Positions 13,301 to 24,359 of a stretch of 64,000 nt of DNA are shown piece by piece. The position numbers and the translations under genes were made by a program. Numbering within the stretch: position 1 is the first letter of the stretch; each line of letters starts with the position of its first letter. The notes under the pieces were generated by a model. It was not told the origin of the DNA and did no database searches. It saw only the letters and a list, made by a program, of their open reading frames with translations. The stretch is from Arenicola marina (Eukaryota > Annelida > Polychaeta > Arenicolidae): assembly GCA_964019135.1 (NCBI GenBank), contig OZ025249.1, positions 29,835,759-29,899,758 of the forward strand, in the 5' to 3' direction.

Positions 13301-16300
13301 ATTTACATTTTTTGATTACTTGATGAAAAGGCAATTGCTTATCGTGAAAATATTATATAATATATGTCTATATATGTTTTCTGTATTTATTAATATACAT
13401 ATAATGTTGACTTTCTTATGCAGAATGACTCATTCTATCCAGCAATGAGACTGCTAATTCCCCAGCTGGAGAGAGAAAGAGAGGCTTATGGAATTAAAGA
13501 GGTAAGTATTAAACATAATTTTAATTTGTATTCTTTTTAACTTTAATAGAATGTATTTATATACTGGAACTTGTTTAAAATATTAATTTGTATTGTTTAT
13601 TACTGGAATTGCTTCCGAAATATACTGGCCCCTTAAATTACAATTAACTGGTCTGTATGTTTATATTTTAGCATACATTGGCAAAGCAATACATAGATAT
13701 CCTGCAGCTTGGGAAACAGAGTGCTGATGCCCACAAGCTGCTCAATTATCGTGCTCCTCGTAGTGCCAAAGGTGTAAGTATTGTTTCCAATCAACCACCC
13801 AGTTATACATGTCAATAAACATGCAACCATATTATGTTACTCTTATGAGTAATGCGAAAGAAACAGTGACAAAATGTATTCCTTATGCTTGGCCTCATCC
13901 AATTTTTTTTTAAATATGTTTATTTGTTAACAAGTAATTGCGAACTGAACATGAGAACATATGCACACCTGTAGATGACTATCACTATACATGCAGCTGG
14001 TGTAAATTCCACTTACTAATTATAACATGTTATTTTAAGGATGCTGGAGATTTTGCCAGTGTGGCATACTGGGTGCTGAAGCCACGCTGCCCGGAGAAAG
14101 GGACGATGACCATCGAGGAGGTCAACAGATCCTTGGACAAGGTCGCTGAATGCAACGCGGCACGTGACCGGGAAGGCGTGCGCAAGAACCTGCGTCACAT
14201 GCTGCAGAACATGTCGGCCAAGGAGCAGAAGTGGCTGATACGGATGGTGATGAAGGAACTGAAGATGGGCATCAGCCAAGCCTCAGTCTTCAGTATCTAC
14301 CACCAGGACTCCGAGGACCTGTACAATGTCAAGATGAGCTTGGAAAAGGTGGGTGCAAGCTGTATGCTTGGCTCTTTTCTAGAGTGACGTCACCTATAAA
14401 CAGAGCAAGGCGCGCTGATTCAACGCCTTTCGGTTAATAGTAACTACTATTAGGAGTAACTACTGTAATCTAAAGTCAGCTACTTAGAGCTTGTACAAAT
14501 ATATTAAAGAAATATCCAAAATAATGTAGTAATAAATCTTTGTGAATTCTGAACCTACTGACACTCTAGTGATTGTCCTCTGCCTCATGATCTTGGTCTT
14601 ACTGCAGGTCTGTCTTATGCTACGGGATCCTAGCGTTAGACTACACGAAGTGGAGATTTCTGTCTTCACTCCCTTCAGACCTATGCTTGGAGACAGGGGA
14701 ACCCCGAACCAGGTGACTGTGCAGTAATATATTTCTTTTTTATTTCCCAGTTCACCAAGGATACAGACAATAAATATATACAAGGTTCAAAGTGGGAACG
14801 CACAGTACAACACTACGGGATACAAGTGTAGTAATCTAGCAATCAGTAATAACAAGAGAAATAGAAAACAAACATGTCGGAACAAATTAATTAAATGTGG
14901 TCTATTAAACACTGTGCAGCAATATTGTCCTATGTAGTTTGTGTGGAAAGTGGACAGCGCCAGGATTTCGAAAATCTTTGGAATCCCACTACATGTTTTA
15001 ACCTAAGTATCAGAATTCCTTTTCTCCGGGAAGCCTTTGTTACGTTTGTTACTTATAAGATTCATTATTTCTAACTACACCATTTATATTCTTCAGACAG
15101 AGAAGATGTTTAACAGTAAGCCCTTCCTGATAGAGACAAAGTTTGATGGAGAAAGAATGCAATTACATAAGGACGGCGACAACTACAAGTTTTTCTCGAG
15201 GAGGTAAAGATGACAGCGATAACAACCGAACGGTTACTATACTTGGAAGAAAGAGTGATGTTAATAGATCCTGCTACTGATAATCTAGTAAATGATGACT
15301 AACGCAAAGTTCTACCCCCCCCCCCCTCCCCTCCTCCTTCTAGAAATATTAAACTCATGAATAAATATATAAATACATGCGATGTAATATTACTGTTCTT
15401 ATTTCAGCGGCAATGAATATACCCACGTCTACGGCGGAACACCATTTGAGGGAAACTTCACCCCTTTCATCGCAAATTGCTTTAAAGACCACGTTAATTC
15501 AGTCATATTGGATGGGGAAATGGTGGCTTACGACTCCAGTACAAAAACGATAGGTGAGAATTGATATGGTCGTGCCACAGACGATATTATTATATATATC
15601 AGTAGTTCCAGTTCAGGGAACAATAACGTATACTTAGTTTTGAGTTATAAAATTGGTTTGCATGATTTTTAAAACTGTTCGAGTTATCTTGTTCTGTATT
15701 TCTTGCCAGGTTACAAGGGACAGAATTTAGACATGAAAACAAAAGACAGCGATAAAGGCTTCCAACCCATGATGTATGTCTTCGACATATTGCTACTAAA
15801 TGAGGAAGTCCTCTCCAATAAAACGTTGAGAGAACGGAAGAAGAGTCTGGAGAATGTCTTCAATCCAATCGAAGGAAAGCTTATCTTATCTGAATGGAGA
15901 GAAGGCAGCACAAAGTAAGTCATATGTTGTTTCAAGATTATTTGTAAATGTTGAACTTTGCTGCTTACTGATTAGATTATCGGAATTGCGCCATGACCAC
16001 TTTGAAATGTTTGAGGTTTTGAGCCAAAAAAGGTTTTCGAAGCGCTTTTCTTGTTTTGTTTTTATGGTCTAGAAAATATGTTGATGAAAAGAGTTTGCTT
16101 CAAGCGATAGCAGCCTACCGTTATCATACTGGTTTCCTGAATTGAAGGCAGGATTGCGTGGACGCGCTGAACGACGCCATCGACACCCGTGAAGAAGGCA
16201 TCATGGTTAAGGACCCAGAGTCCGTGTACAAACCCAACACGCGCAAGGGCGGCTGGTACAAGGTCAAGCCCGAGTACGTCGGGGGTCTGATGGACGAACT

Positions 16301-19300
16301 CGACGTCCTCGTCGTCGGAGGCTTCTTCGGGTCCGGGTCGCGCAGCCGGCTGATGTCGCACTTCCTGTGCGCCGTGGCCGTGCCACCCGAGGACGGTGGC
16401 AAGCCGACTGAGTTCCACTCCTTCTGCAAGGTCAGTCATTCACATTGAACTCACTTCTTCTGCAACGTTAGTCAGTCACATTGAACCCGCTCCTTCTGCA
16501 AGGTTAGTCGGTCACCTTGAACTCACACCTTCTGCAAGGTTAGTCAGTCACCTTAAACTCACTTCTTCGGCAAGGTTAGTCAGTCACCTTAAACTCACTT
16601 CTTCTGCAAGGTTAGTCAGTCACCTTGAACTCGCATCTTCTGCAAGGTTAGTCAGTCACCTTGAACTCACATCTTCTGCAAGGTTAGTTACTCACCTTAA
16701 ACTCACTTCTTCTGCAAGTTTAGTCAATCACCTTGAACTCACATCTTTTGCAAGATTAGTCATTCACATTGAACTCACTTCTTCTGCAAGGTTAGTCAGT
16801 CACATTGAACCAACTCCTTCTGGAAGGTTAGTCAGTCACTTTGAACTCATATCTTCTGCAAGGTTAGTCATCCACCTTAAACACGTCTTCTGCAAGGCTA
16901 GTCAGTCACCTTGAACTCACTTCTTCTGCAAGGTTAGTCAGTCACATTTAACCCACTTCTGCAAGGTTAGTCATTCACCTTGAACCCACTTCTCCTGCAA
17001 TGTTAGTCAGTCACATTGAACCCGCTCCTTCTGGAAGGTTAGTCCGTCACCTTGATCTCAAATCTTCTGCAAGGTTAGTCATTAACCTTGAACACTTCTT
17101 CTGCAAGGTTAGTCAGTCACATTGAACTCACTTCTTCTGCAAGGAGTTCACTCGTGCCGGCTTAGCCACTGACATTGTGTGCTGCTACGCATTTAACTCC
17201 TTCTGTCTAGACGACCGGATGCCAGCAAGACAAACCGATATACTACGCATTGTATTCTACTATATGGTGCATTGTATAATATATATTTATACGAAAACTT
17301 AAAAAAAAATACAAAATACATGCTACACTAATGCAACCCAGGAGTAGCCAGGAGTCATAAACTGAAGAAGAGGCATGTTTTAACCTGACCCGGTAATACT
17401 AACCAACGTACCTACTCAAAAATATATAATTTATGTAGATGTAGATTTATTTAGTCTCCCATGCGGAATGATGAACTGTACTCCCGCGTGGACCGCGTAC
17501 TCTCCTAAGTATTCTTTTCATGCCTTGTTCTGACTGATTCAACATTACCTTAATTTGTTAGGTTGGTTCCGGATATTCTCGCAAGGAGCTGTACGATTTC
17601 AACTATAAAGTGGGCGATAACTGGCAGCTCTTCAACAAGAAGAACCCGCCTCCCTGGTTGAAGCTGGCCGCCGGACTCAAGCAGCGACCGGACGGATTCA
17701 TAGAACCGGCTAAGTCTACCATTCTACAGGTACCCGGTAGTCTGTGTTGACATTCTGTGTGAATTAAAGGCATGATGTACCTCATTTTGCAAAGAAACTA
17801 ATTATTTGCAATTTAATAGAGATTTCATGGTTTCCAATAAAGTCAATTTACACCACTGTGTTATCAATCGCATTTCAGCTAATATAGTTGCTTTGAGGCA
17901 TTTTTAGAAGCATATATTACCAACCATTTAAATTAAAACACGCTTGAATTAAGGATTGTGAATGGAAATATGAGTTTAAGGTTTTCGAGAGAAGAGTAAA
18001 TGAACGGCACCAATTTCTTATGGAGCACCATCCATTTAAATTAGATTTTGATTTGAAAATAATTTTTTGTCATATTTCATGTGTTCTTTTTTTGTCATTT
18101 TAAAGATAAAAGCGGCCGAAATAACGGCGAGCGACCAGTACAAGACTGGATGTACCCTTCGATTTCCGCGCGTGGAAAAGATCCGAGAAGACAAGAAGTG
18201 GTATGATTGCATGACGACAACGGAATTGGAAGATCTGCAGCAGGTAGACACAATTATTGTTTCTTCAATTAGGGCGAATGATAACGTTACCACGCAGGTA
18301 ACTGTCAAAAATCTGCGGTGACATTGGTATTGCGGAAATTATGTATGTCGTGTGTCACGCTGGTTTTTTGGTTCTTAATAATTGATTGCGTACTTTACAC
18401 GGTGATAAAACACACTTGGTTATGAATACATGTGCAGGAAGGACAACAATTTCTATATCATATACACATCCTATCGCAAAGGAACTTCTGCGGGTATGAA
18501 AATGCCCTTCGTGGTTTTCGAGCTCCAGTTTAGCTGCAGAAGATGATATGATTCACTGATTATTAGGTTCTATCATGCCGTTCTATAAGAAGCCGTGTGT
18601 CCGTGTGTCTGCAGAAGTCGGCCGGGAAGTTGACGGGGGGTCACGTGGACATGGACGAGGAAGACGGAGGCGCGCCGAAGAAACGGCGCAAGATCGTTAC
18701 AAGCCACGTGCGCCCAACGGTGATGGCCAAGTTCAAGGGCGTCGATGCCTCGTCGGTAACCAAGGTTGGTGGCTTTCTATGATAATTACTCTTTCTGTAA
18801 CTCAATTAAGTCCGTTTTCTATTATTATTCTGTCTGTAACCAAATTAAGTCAGCTTTCTATTAATATTCTTTCTGTAACCCAATTAAGTCAGCTTTCTAT
18901 TATTCTGTCTGTAACCAAATTAAGTCAGCTTTCTGATATTATTCTGTTTGTAACCCAATTAAGTCAGCTTTCTATTATTATTTTGTCCGTAACCCAATTA
19001 AGTCAGCTTTCTATTATTATTCTGTCTGTAATCCAATTGAGTCAGCTTTCTATTAGTATTCTGTCTGTAACCTAATTAAGTCAGCTTTCTCTTATTATTC
19101 TGTCTTTAATCCAATTGAGTCAGCTTTCTATTATTATTCTGTCTGTAACCCAATTCAGTCAGTTTTCTAGTATTCTGTCTGTAATCCAATTGAGTCAGCT
19201 TTCTATTATTATTCTGTGTGTAACCCTATTTAGTCAGCTTTCTATTATTATTCTGCCTGTATCCCAATAAAGTCAGCTTTCTATTATTATTCTGTCTGTA

Positions 19301-22300
19301 AGCAAATCAAGTTTCCAGTCGTCTACATTAGATAACGTGTGTCATTGACTAAATTTGCATGGTAGTTAGGTATTAGCAATGAACGTATCTATTTGCGAAG
19401 TATGATTGTATGAGTACATGTCTTACTTTAAAGTGCTGAGATTAACAGTTATGTCTCGGACCTGGTATCGCTGCAGGTTTCCGAGATTTTTGCGGATAAG
19501 GAAATTTGTGTGATAAATGGGCCCAGCAAGTGTCCGAAATCCGACATTGAGAAAAAGATCATTGAATTCGGAGGCTCCATAGCCCAAAATCCGGGTAAGT
19601 TAACTCAGTATATTCGTTCCTGGTGTGCGGTTCATTTACTATTCTTTTCGGTTTTGGGAAGTGTATATGAACATATAAACCGGTATATATGTTATTACTT
19701 TATCCTCAAATCAGTCCATTGAAATTTGTTAACTAAGAGTGCCATATTGTCTCAATCGTTGCTATGGATCGAGCTGGTTCGTATGTATGGAAGATTATTA
19801 CCGAGTTTGAGAGACGCGTAATCTGAATTTAAGAAATCTGATCTTAATTCAGTCTTTTCTCGCAATATAAGGTTTGATGCGTCTTACCGGTCAGATAATC
19901 ATTTAATTAGTGTGATTATTGTCTAGGTTCCGATACCTACTGCGTCATAGCGGACAAACAAGGAATCAAAGTGAAGAACATCATCAGTAAAGGTGTCTGC
20001 GATGTGGTCAAGGCAGACTGGTTCCTAAAATGTGCAGACGCCAAGAGGATATTGCCTTGGTATGGATATATTGTGTATTAAGCCACATCTACACGTAATG
20101 TCATGATAAGGGTCTGGTTTTAATGATTGGAACAGCACTGAACTATAGCTGTAAAATGTTGTTTTGCTTCGATGATTATTTCTTTGTTCGACGTCTAACA
20201 TCAAACGATTACTAGGCGTTACCTTGTGGCTTAGCTGATGGTTATCGACTGTGTGTCTGGGGGTTCGATCCCCACCTGTGGGGGTATGTGTACATTCTGG
20301 AAGGTACTCTAAGGGAAATGCACCTTGACCGTTCCCCGTTAGGGCTATATATCGTTATATGGGTTCAACTATCCCGAGTTAAAACCAACTTACCAAAAGA
20401 CTTAATATATTAATTAATATATTTATATACGTACATACATGATAAGTACCTGGTACTCACACTGCATGGCAATCAGGTTTGGGGAGCTGATATCGTCAGT
20501 ATCTGTCTCAGAAGTTGAGGTTATTGTGAGGTATATAGCACACTGTTGTTCTCCAGGGTTCCCAGTGACATGATGCATACTTCGCCTAAGACGGCTGCCG
20601 AATTTGCCCTGTTGTATGACTCCTATGGAGACAGTTATTGCGACTACGCCTCTCTGGACGACATGAAAAAGGCGTTTGGCAGAATCGACGAGGAGGTGAG
20701 TTATTCGTTAAAATTGGATATCAATGTCTCGTGGGTTTTGTTCGGGTACTGACCAAATCAACAGGCGTTAATTTAATATGGATTTGTCATTTTCAAAGCC
20801 CTAGAATATGTAAAAGTTTTCTGCGATGGAATTATAGGGTTCAAGCATGTCTTGGGATGGAGTTATTGGGTTGAAGCATGTCTTGGAATTGGATTCTAAG
20901 AACCATATTTACGACATTGCTTTTGAGGTAACTAATTCCTAAAAACCGCTAAACTTGATCCACTGAGCCTCCATGACAACCTCCGTGGGGTGGCGCCAAT
21001 ATGGACTCACATATCGACCTTTCCCCCCTGGTGGAGCTTGATAGAATCAGAAAATTCGTCTACCACTGTGTGGTGTGGTGAACTATAGCCTCTAATGTCC
21101 TGGCCTAGCTTACACGTGTGCTGAAGTATATTTGTGAGACCGCTCAAGGCTGATTGATAAACAAACTTGACACAGGGAGCTGCTGTTCCGGTATCCTCAG
21201 AAGACATCGCAGACATAGAGATGCGTTACTTTTCCGATGACTCCCAGCTGGGTCTCTTCAGGCTTTGCAAGTGAGATACGCTTATAGCAGTTACATTTAA
21301 TGTCATGGCATTTATAAATCATGCACATCATAATGACATGAATAATGAATATTTCAGTATGAAAGTACTGTATTTGTAAGAGATGTCAGATAATTTTTAA
21401 GTGGTTCTACGGGCTATCCTTAAAGGTTAGCAAATCTCTCACTCGCTCCCACAAAGCCTGCGACTGTACCTGTATCGTCCCATTTGTTACTACACTAAAA
21501 CGCCTTTACTGTAATAACTGTAGATGTTACCTGGACCAGAATTTAGAGCTGAATGAGCCTTCCACACATATTCGAGACAGCACGCTGGAGCTAGTGGCCT
21601 TGGAGCTTCGCTTCTACGGCGCCACCCTCTCCACGACACTGGACGACTCCGTGTCGCACGTGGTGGTCGACTCAAAGTAAGGAATTTGGTGACTTCGATT
21701 TACTAAAGTAGGAATCTCTGTCTGACCAAACAGACAACGTGGTGGTGGCCTGGCATGGCATAATTTTACTTCTGTTTACTAAATTAAAAATTGTAAATCT
21801 CGACCCGAAAATACACAATGGTGTGGTGGACTAAAGTAATGAATTGTTTTACTTTAGTTCACTTAAAGTAAGAAGTGTTAATTTTGCCAGACCATATAGA
21901 CCACCTGGTACGTGTGTAGGTTGCACAAGGATACACTCCTCAATTGTACCCACGGAGTGTCTTAATGCAAGGACCACTGTACTGTATGATCTCACTTTTA
22001 TGGAATAGAATATTGATATTAAACAAATTCAGGTAAGCAAAATACTTAATGAAGTTATTTTAGATCATTTTTTTTTCAAGGTAGATTCTATTTATCTTCT
22101 GTTGGTAAAGCATACGTCCGTTCCTCAAAAACTGTTCTACCACGTACCAGTCTGTAATCGACTTTTCATCGTTTCCAGGAATCTAGATAGGGTCACGTCT
22201 CTGCGAGAGGTAAACAGACGGCGTTCCAAGAAGTTCCATTTGGTGACGCAGGAATGGGTGTACGACAGCATGAAGGATGGCGAAACAGTGTCAGAACGGC

Positions 22301-22326
22301 GGTACGACCCCGGGCGGCCCTTATAG
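10314..22326 (+). CDS. LIG4: DNA ligase IV (ATP-dependent, NHEJ), complete, 18 exons
   Basis: Exons: 10314-10475, 13424-13501, 13672-13773, 14040-14348, 14608-14712, 15097-15203, 15408-15553, 15710-15914, 16148-16430, 17562-17729, 18106-18243, 18615-18764, 19477-19594, 19927-20059, 20557-20695, 21176-21270, 21524-21676, 22179-22326. They total 2739 nt, a 912-residue protein (human 911). Order: N-terminal DNA-binding domain (about 1-240); nucleotidyltransferase with adenylation motif KFDGER, lysine near residue 267; ILDGEM, EEGIMVK and YKVKPEY motifs; OB fold with [11 protein letters not shown]; basic PKKRRK, a likely nuclear signal; BRCT1 (exons 13-15); XRCC4-binding linker with [15 protein letters not shown]2 (exons 17-18). 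LIG4 seals double-strand breaks with XRCC4/XLF in the nucleus. No catalytic motif is missing. Mammals carry this coding sequence in one exon, so 18 exons is notable. The start was chosen because [10 protein letters not shown] aligns with the human N terminus. Confidence 0.97.
10645..11372. mobile_element. 728-bp long-TIR (foldback) element, copy 1, in LIG4 intron 1
   Basis: The ends TTGGCGCAAGTGCCCCC and its near complement begin inverted arms of about 220 bp around a centre of about 280 bp. A 7-bp target-site duplication CCTAGCC flanks it (10638-10644 and 11374-11380). A related copy lies at 31816-32546. It has no transposase and is non-autonomous. The superfamily is uncertain (7-bp duplications occur in P-like and hAT-like groups). 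Confidence 0.85.
11485..12097. mobile_element. 613-bp near-perfect palindrome (Mutator-like foldback MITE)
   Basis: Arms of about 280 bp are nearly perfect inverted copies with a loop of about 50 bp around 11762-11815. Ends are TAGCCCTG/CAGGGCTA. A perfect 9-bp duplication GCAGGCATC lies at 11476-11484 and 12098-12106. A 9-bp duplication with long inverted repeats is typical of Mutator-like elements; that assignment is inference. Arm identity is high, so it looks young. Open frames in its arms mirror each other and are not genes. Confidence 0.85.
12204..12403. repeat. tandem duplication, unit about 115 bp
   Basis: Two copies sharing GATCGCACCTCTTATCAAGT and CAGTGGCTGGCT, with about 90 percent identity by eye, inside the 1.56-kb element. 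No coding potential. Confidence 0.7.
15097..15203 (+). CDS. LIG4: LIG4 catalytic exon 6 (adenylation lysine)
   Basis: It encodes [19 protein letters not shown] and continues to FFSR. The ETKFDGER segment is nucleotidyltransferase motif I (KxDGxR). Its lysine takes the AMP from ATP in the first ligation step. The exon ends with two bases (AG) joined to C of exon 7. Confidence 0.95.
16148..16430 (+). CDS. LIG4: LIG4 exon 9 with an unusual acceptor
   Basis: The exon encodes [20 protein letters not shown] through FHSFCK, holding conserved ligase motifs. To keep frame with exon 8 (ending in AA) the acceptor must be the AG at 16146-16147. The more usual-looking CAG four bases later (16149-16151) would shift the frame. 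The total LIG4 length only comes out whole with the first choice. The 5' splice site AAG|GTCAGT seeds the minisatellite that follows. Confidence 0.8.
16431..17150 (+). repeat. 35-36-bp minisatellite grown from the LIG4 exon 9 5' splice site
   Basis: About 20 units of the type CTTCTGCAAGGTTAGTCAGT plus TCACCTTGAACTCACTT. The real exon end reads CACTCCTTCTGCAAG|GTCAGT, so each unit repeats the last ~15 nt of the exon and its donor. Most units keep AAG|GTTAGT, a good donor match. It starts directly at the exon border. Confidence 0.9.
18765..19310 (+). repeat. 37-40-bp minisatellite at the LIG4 exon 12 5' splice site
   Basis: About 13-14 units based on CTGTCTGTAACCCAATTAAG then TCAGCTTTCTATTATTATT. 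The exon end GTCGGTAACCAAG and the following GTTGGTGGCTTTCTATGAT align with a unit (shared GTAACCAA and GGCTTTCTAT-like blocks), so the array appears to include the splice junction. Units do not keep a working GT donor. Confidence 0.8.
20213..20400 (+). mobile_element. tRNA-headed SINE in LIG4 intron 14
   Basis: A-box-like TGGCTTAGCTGATGG near 20227 and a near-perfect B box GGTTCGATCC at 20262-20271 lie 35 bp apart, as in a tRNA-derived Pol III promoter. A non-tRNA body of about 120 bp follows, ending in AT-rich sequence. It cannot fold as a complete tRNA by eye, so SINE is preferred over a tRNA gene. Confidence 0.6.
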
Positions 22327-23290
22327 CTACACGGTCTGACCCTCTAGGTGACAGACTGCATAGACGATAACACCACAGTGTCAGAACGGCGGTACGACCC
22401 CGGGCGGCCCTTATAGCTACAAGGTCTGACCCTCTGGGTGACAGGCTGTATAGACGATAACACCAGTGTCAGGACGGCGGTGCGACCCCGGGCGGCCCTT
22501 ATAGCTACACGGTCTGACCCTGTGGGTGACAGACTGTATAGACGATAACACCACAGTGTCAGAACGGCGGTACGACCCCGGGCGGCCCTTATAGCTACAC
22601 GGTCTGACCCTCTGGGTGACAAGACTGTATAGACGATAACACCACAGTGTCAGAACGGCGGTACGACCCCGGGCGGCCCTTATAGCTACACGGTCTGACC
22701 CTCTGGGTGACAGACTGTATAGACGATAACACCACAGTGTCAGAACGGCGGTACGACCCCGGGCGGCCCTTATAGCTACACGGTCTGACCCTCTGGGTGA
22801 CAGGCTGTATAGACGATAACACCAGTGTCAGGACGGCGGTACGACCCCGGGCGGCCCTTATAGCTACACGGTCTGACCCTCTGGGTGACAGGCTGTATAG
22901 ACGATAACACCACAGTGTCTGAACGGCGGTACGACCCCGGGCGGCCCTTATAGCTACACGGTCTGACCCTCTGGGTGACAGGCTGTATAGACGATAACAC
23001 CAGTGTCAGAACGGCGGTACGACCCCGGGCGGCCCTTATAGCTACACGGTCTGACCCTCTGGGTGACAGACTGTATAGACGATAACACCACAGTGTCTGA
23101 ACGGCGGTACGACCCCGGGCGGCCCTTATAGCTACACGGTCTGACCCTCTGGGTGACAGGCTGTATAGACGATAACACCACAGTGTCTGAACGGCGGTAC
23201 GACCCCGGGCGGCCCTTATAGCTACACGGTCTGACCCTCTGGGTGACAGACTGTATAGACGATAACACCAGTGTCAGGACGGCGGTAAGT
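22280..23290 (+). repeat. about 90-bp tandem array of the LIG4 C-terminal codons and stop
   Basis: The native gene end ([13 protein letters not shown] then TAG) is followed by about 10 full copies and one partial copy of an 88-91-bp unit. Each holds the same last codons, the TAG and the next ~45 bp (CTACACGGTCTGACCCTCTG). Copies are nearly identical; an 88-bp variant lacks CA. The last copy reads GGCGGTAAGT and leaves the array. All copies lie 3' of the functional stop, so they are probably 3' UTR. Confidence 0.92.
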
Positions 23291-24359
23291 CCCCGTGGAG
23301 TGCGTATCGGCTCTGCAGGTAGATGCCGATAACAGATTTGAGCATTAGGGAACAATTGTATATTGGGCAATACCGTGAAGGTACGTCAGGTTCGGGTTTG
23401 TTGGAAACAAGAAAGTTTGTTTACGGTCTCGTCGTTGATATTTACATTTTAAATGTTAAGAAATGCATTCACGTAAAGGTGTTAATTATGTAAGTGCCAT
23501 ATTTATGGCATCTATTCTTGATACAATTCGTCAAATTTTGCAGGTTTACTTGAAATACGGACCTCCGGAGAGCCTTTTTTTTTGTTTCATCGAAGTTATT
23601 TTGAGAGATTGAAAATAATGACAAAATACGATGTAGTTTATAGAAGTACCGGTAACTACAGTAAGGATCGTCGTAAGCCGACCTTTCAAGGCCAATAGTT
23701 TGTAAATACACAAGCAAGTAAAACAGGACACAGCAGCTTTAGTAAAAAAAAAACTGTATTTCCCCTTTTGTACAAATATTAGTCTTGCAATAAATAGAAC
23801 CTGAAATCATGTTCGTTAGGCCTTGGTTCCATATCGTATCACATCATGAAGCCATTCGCCAGCGAATTCAGCCGCTTGATGGTGGATTGCCTCTTCCGTT
23901 AATCCCACTGCAAGCCTTGGGTAGTCTACTGGAAACTGACCCAGCAATCACCAAGGTAGGTAATCGCACAAAGTACTTGCTACGCTCTCATACTCGGTGG
24001 AACACTTCCCGTAATACAAACCTCCATCCTTTGATTCAAGAACTTCCATGAAAGGTCATTACAAGCCAACGCCATGGGTCAACTTTCGTACTTGATAAAC
24101 CAATCAAATGAAACCAATATAAATAGTCGATTAACAACGGCTTGCCCAATGGGTGCCTTGTTTACCTCTTTACAAAGTACATAACCCACAGTTCATTAAC
24201 TCAAAAAGGTGCCCCCAACTCTAACCCGCCTTTACACATTTGTAACATAAACAATTGTAAATCCATCCGTTAACACCATGGCGACGAGCAAACGGCAGGC
24301 CAACGTTATTTTACATACGAACAAATGTTTTCAAGAGATTTCTGCTATGCAAACAATTA
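23291..24359. other. convergent LIG4-COG2 3' intergenic region
   Basis: An AATAAA at 23789-23794 is a plausible LIG4 polyadenylation signal, implying a 3' UTR of about 1.45 kb that includes the array. I found no clear AATAAA for COG2 on the other strand. No other gene seen. Confidence 0.45.

Noticed and set aside
18575-19075. 166-codon frame with [13 protein letters not shown] repeats
   Set aside because: Out-of-frame reading of LIG4 exon 12 continuing into the intronic minisatellite.
20226-20280. Functional tRNA gene
   Set aside because: A and B boxes are present, but no complete acceptor stem or anticodon arm pairing could be found by eye; SINE fits better.
22344-23370. Repetitive minus-strand frames with [19 protein letters not shown] units
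   Set aside because: Antisense reading of the 90-bp LIG4-tail array; the unit length divisible by 3 keeps the frame open.
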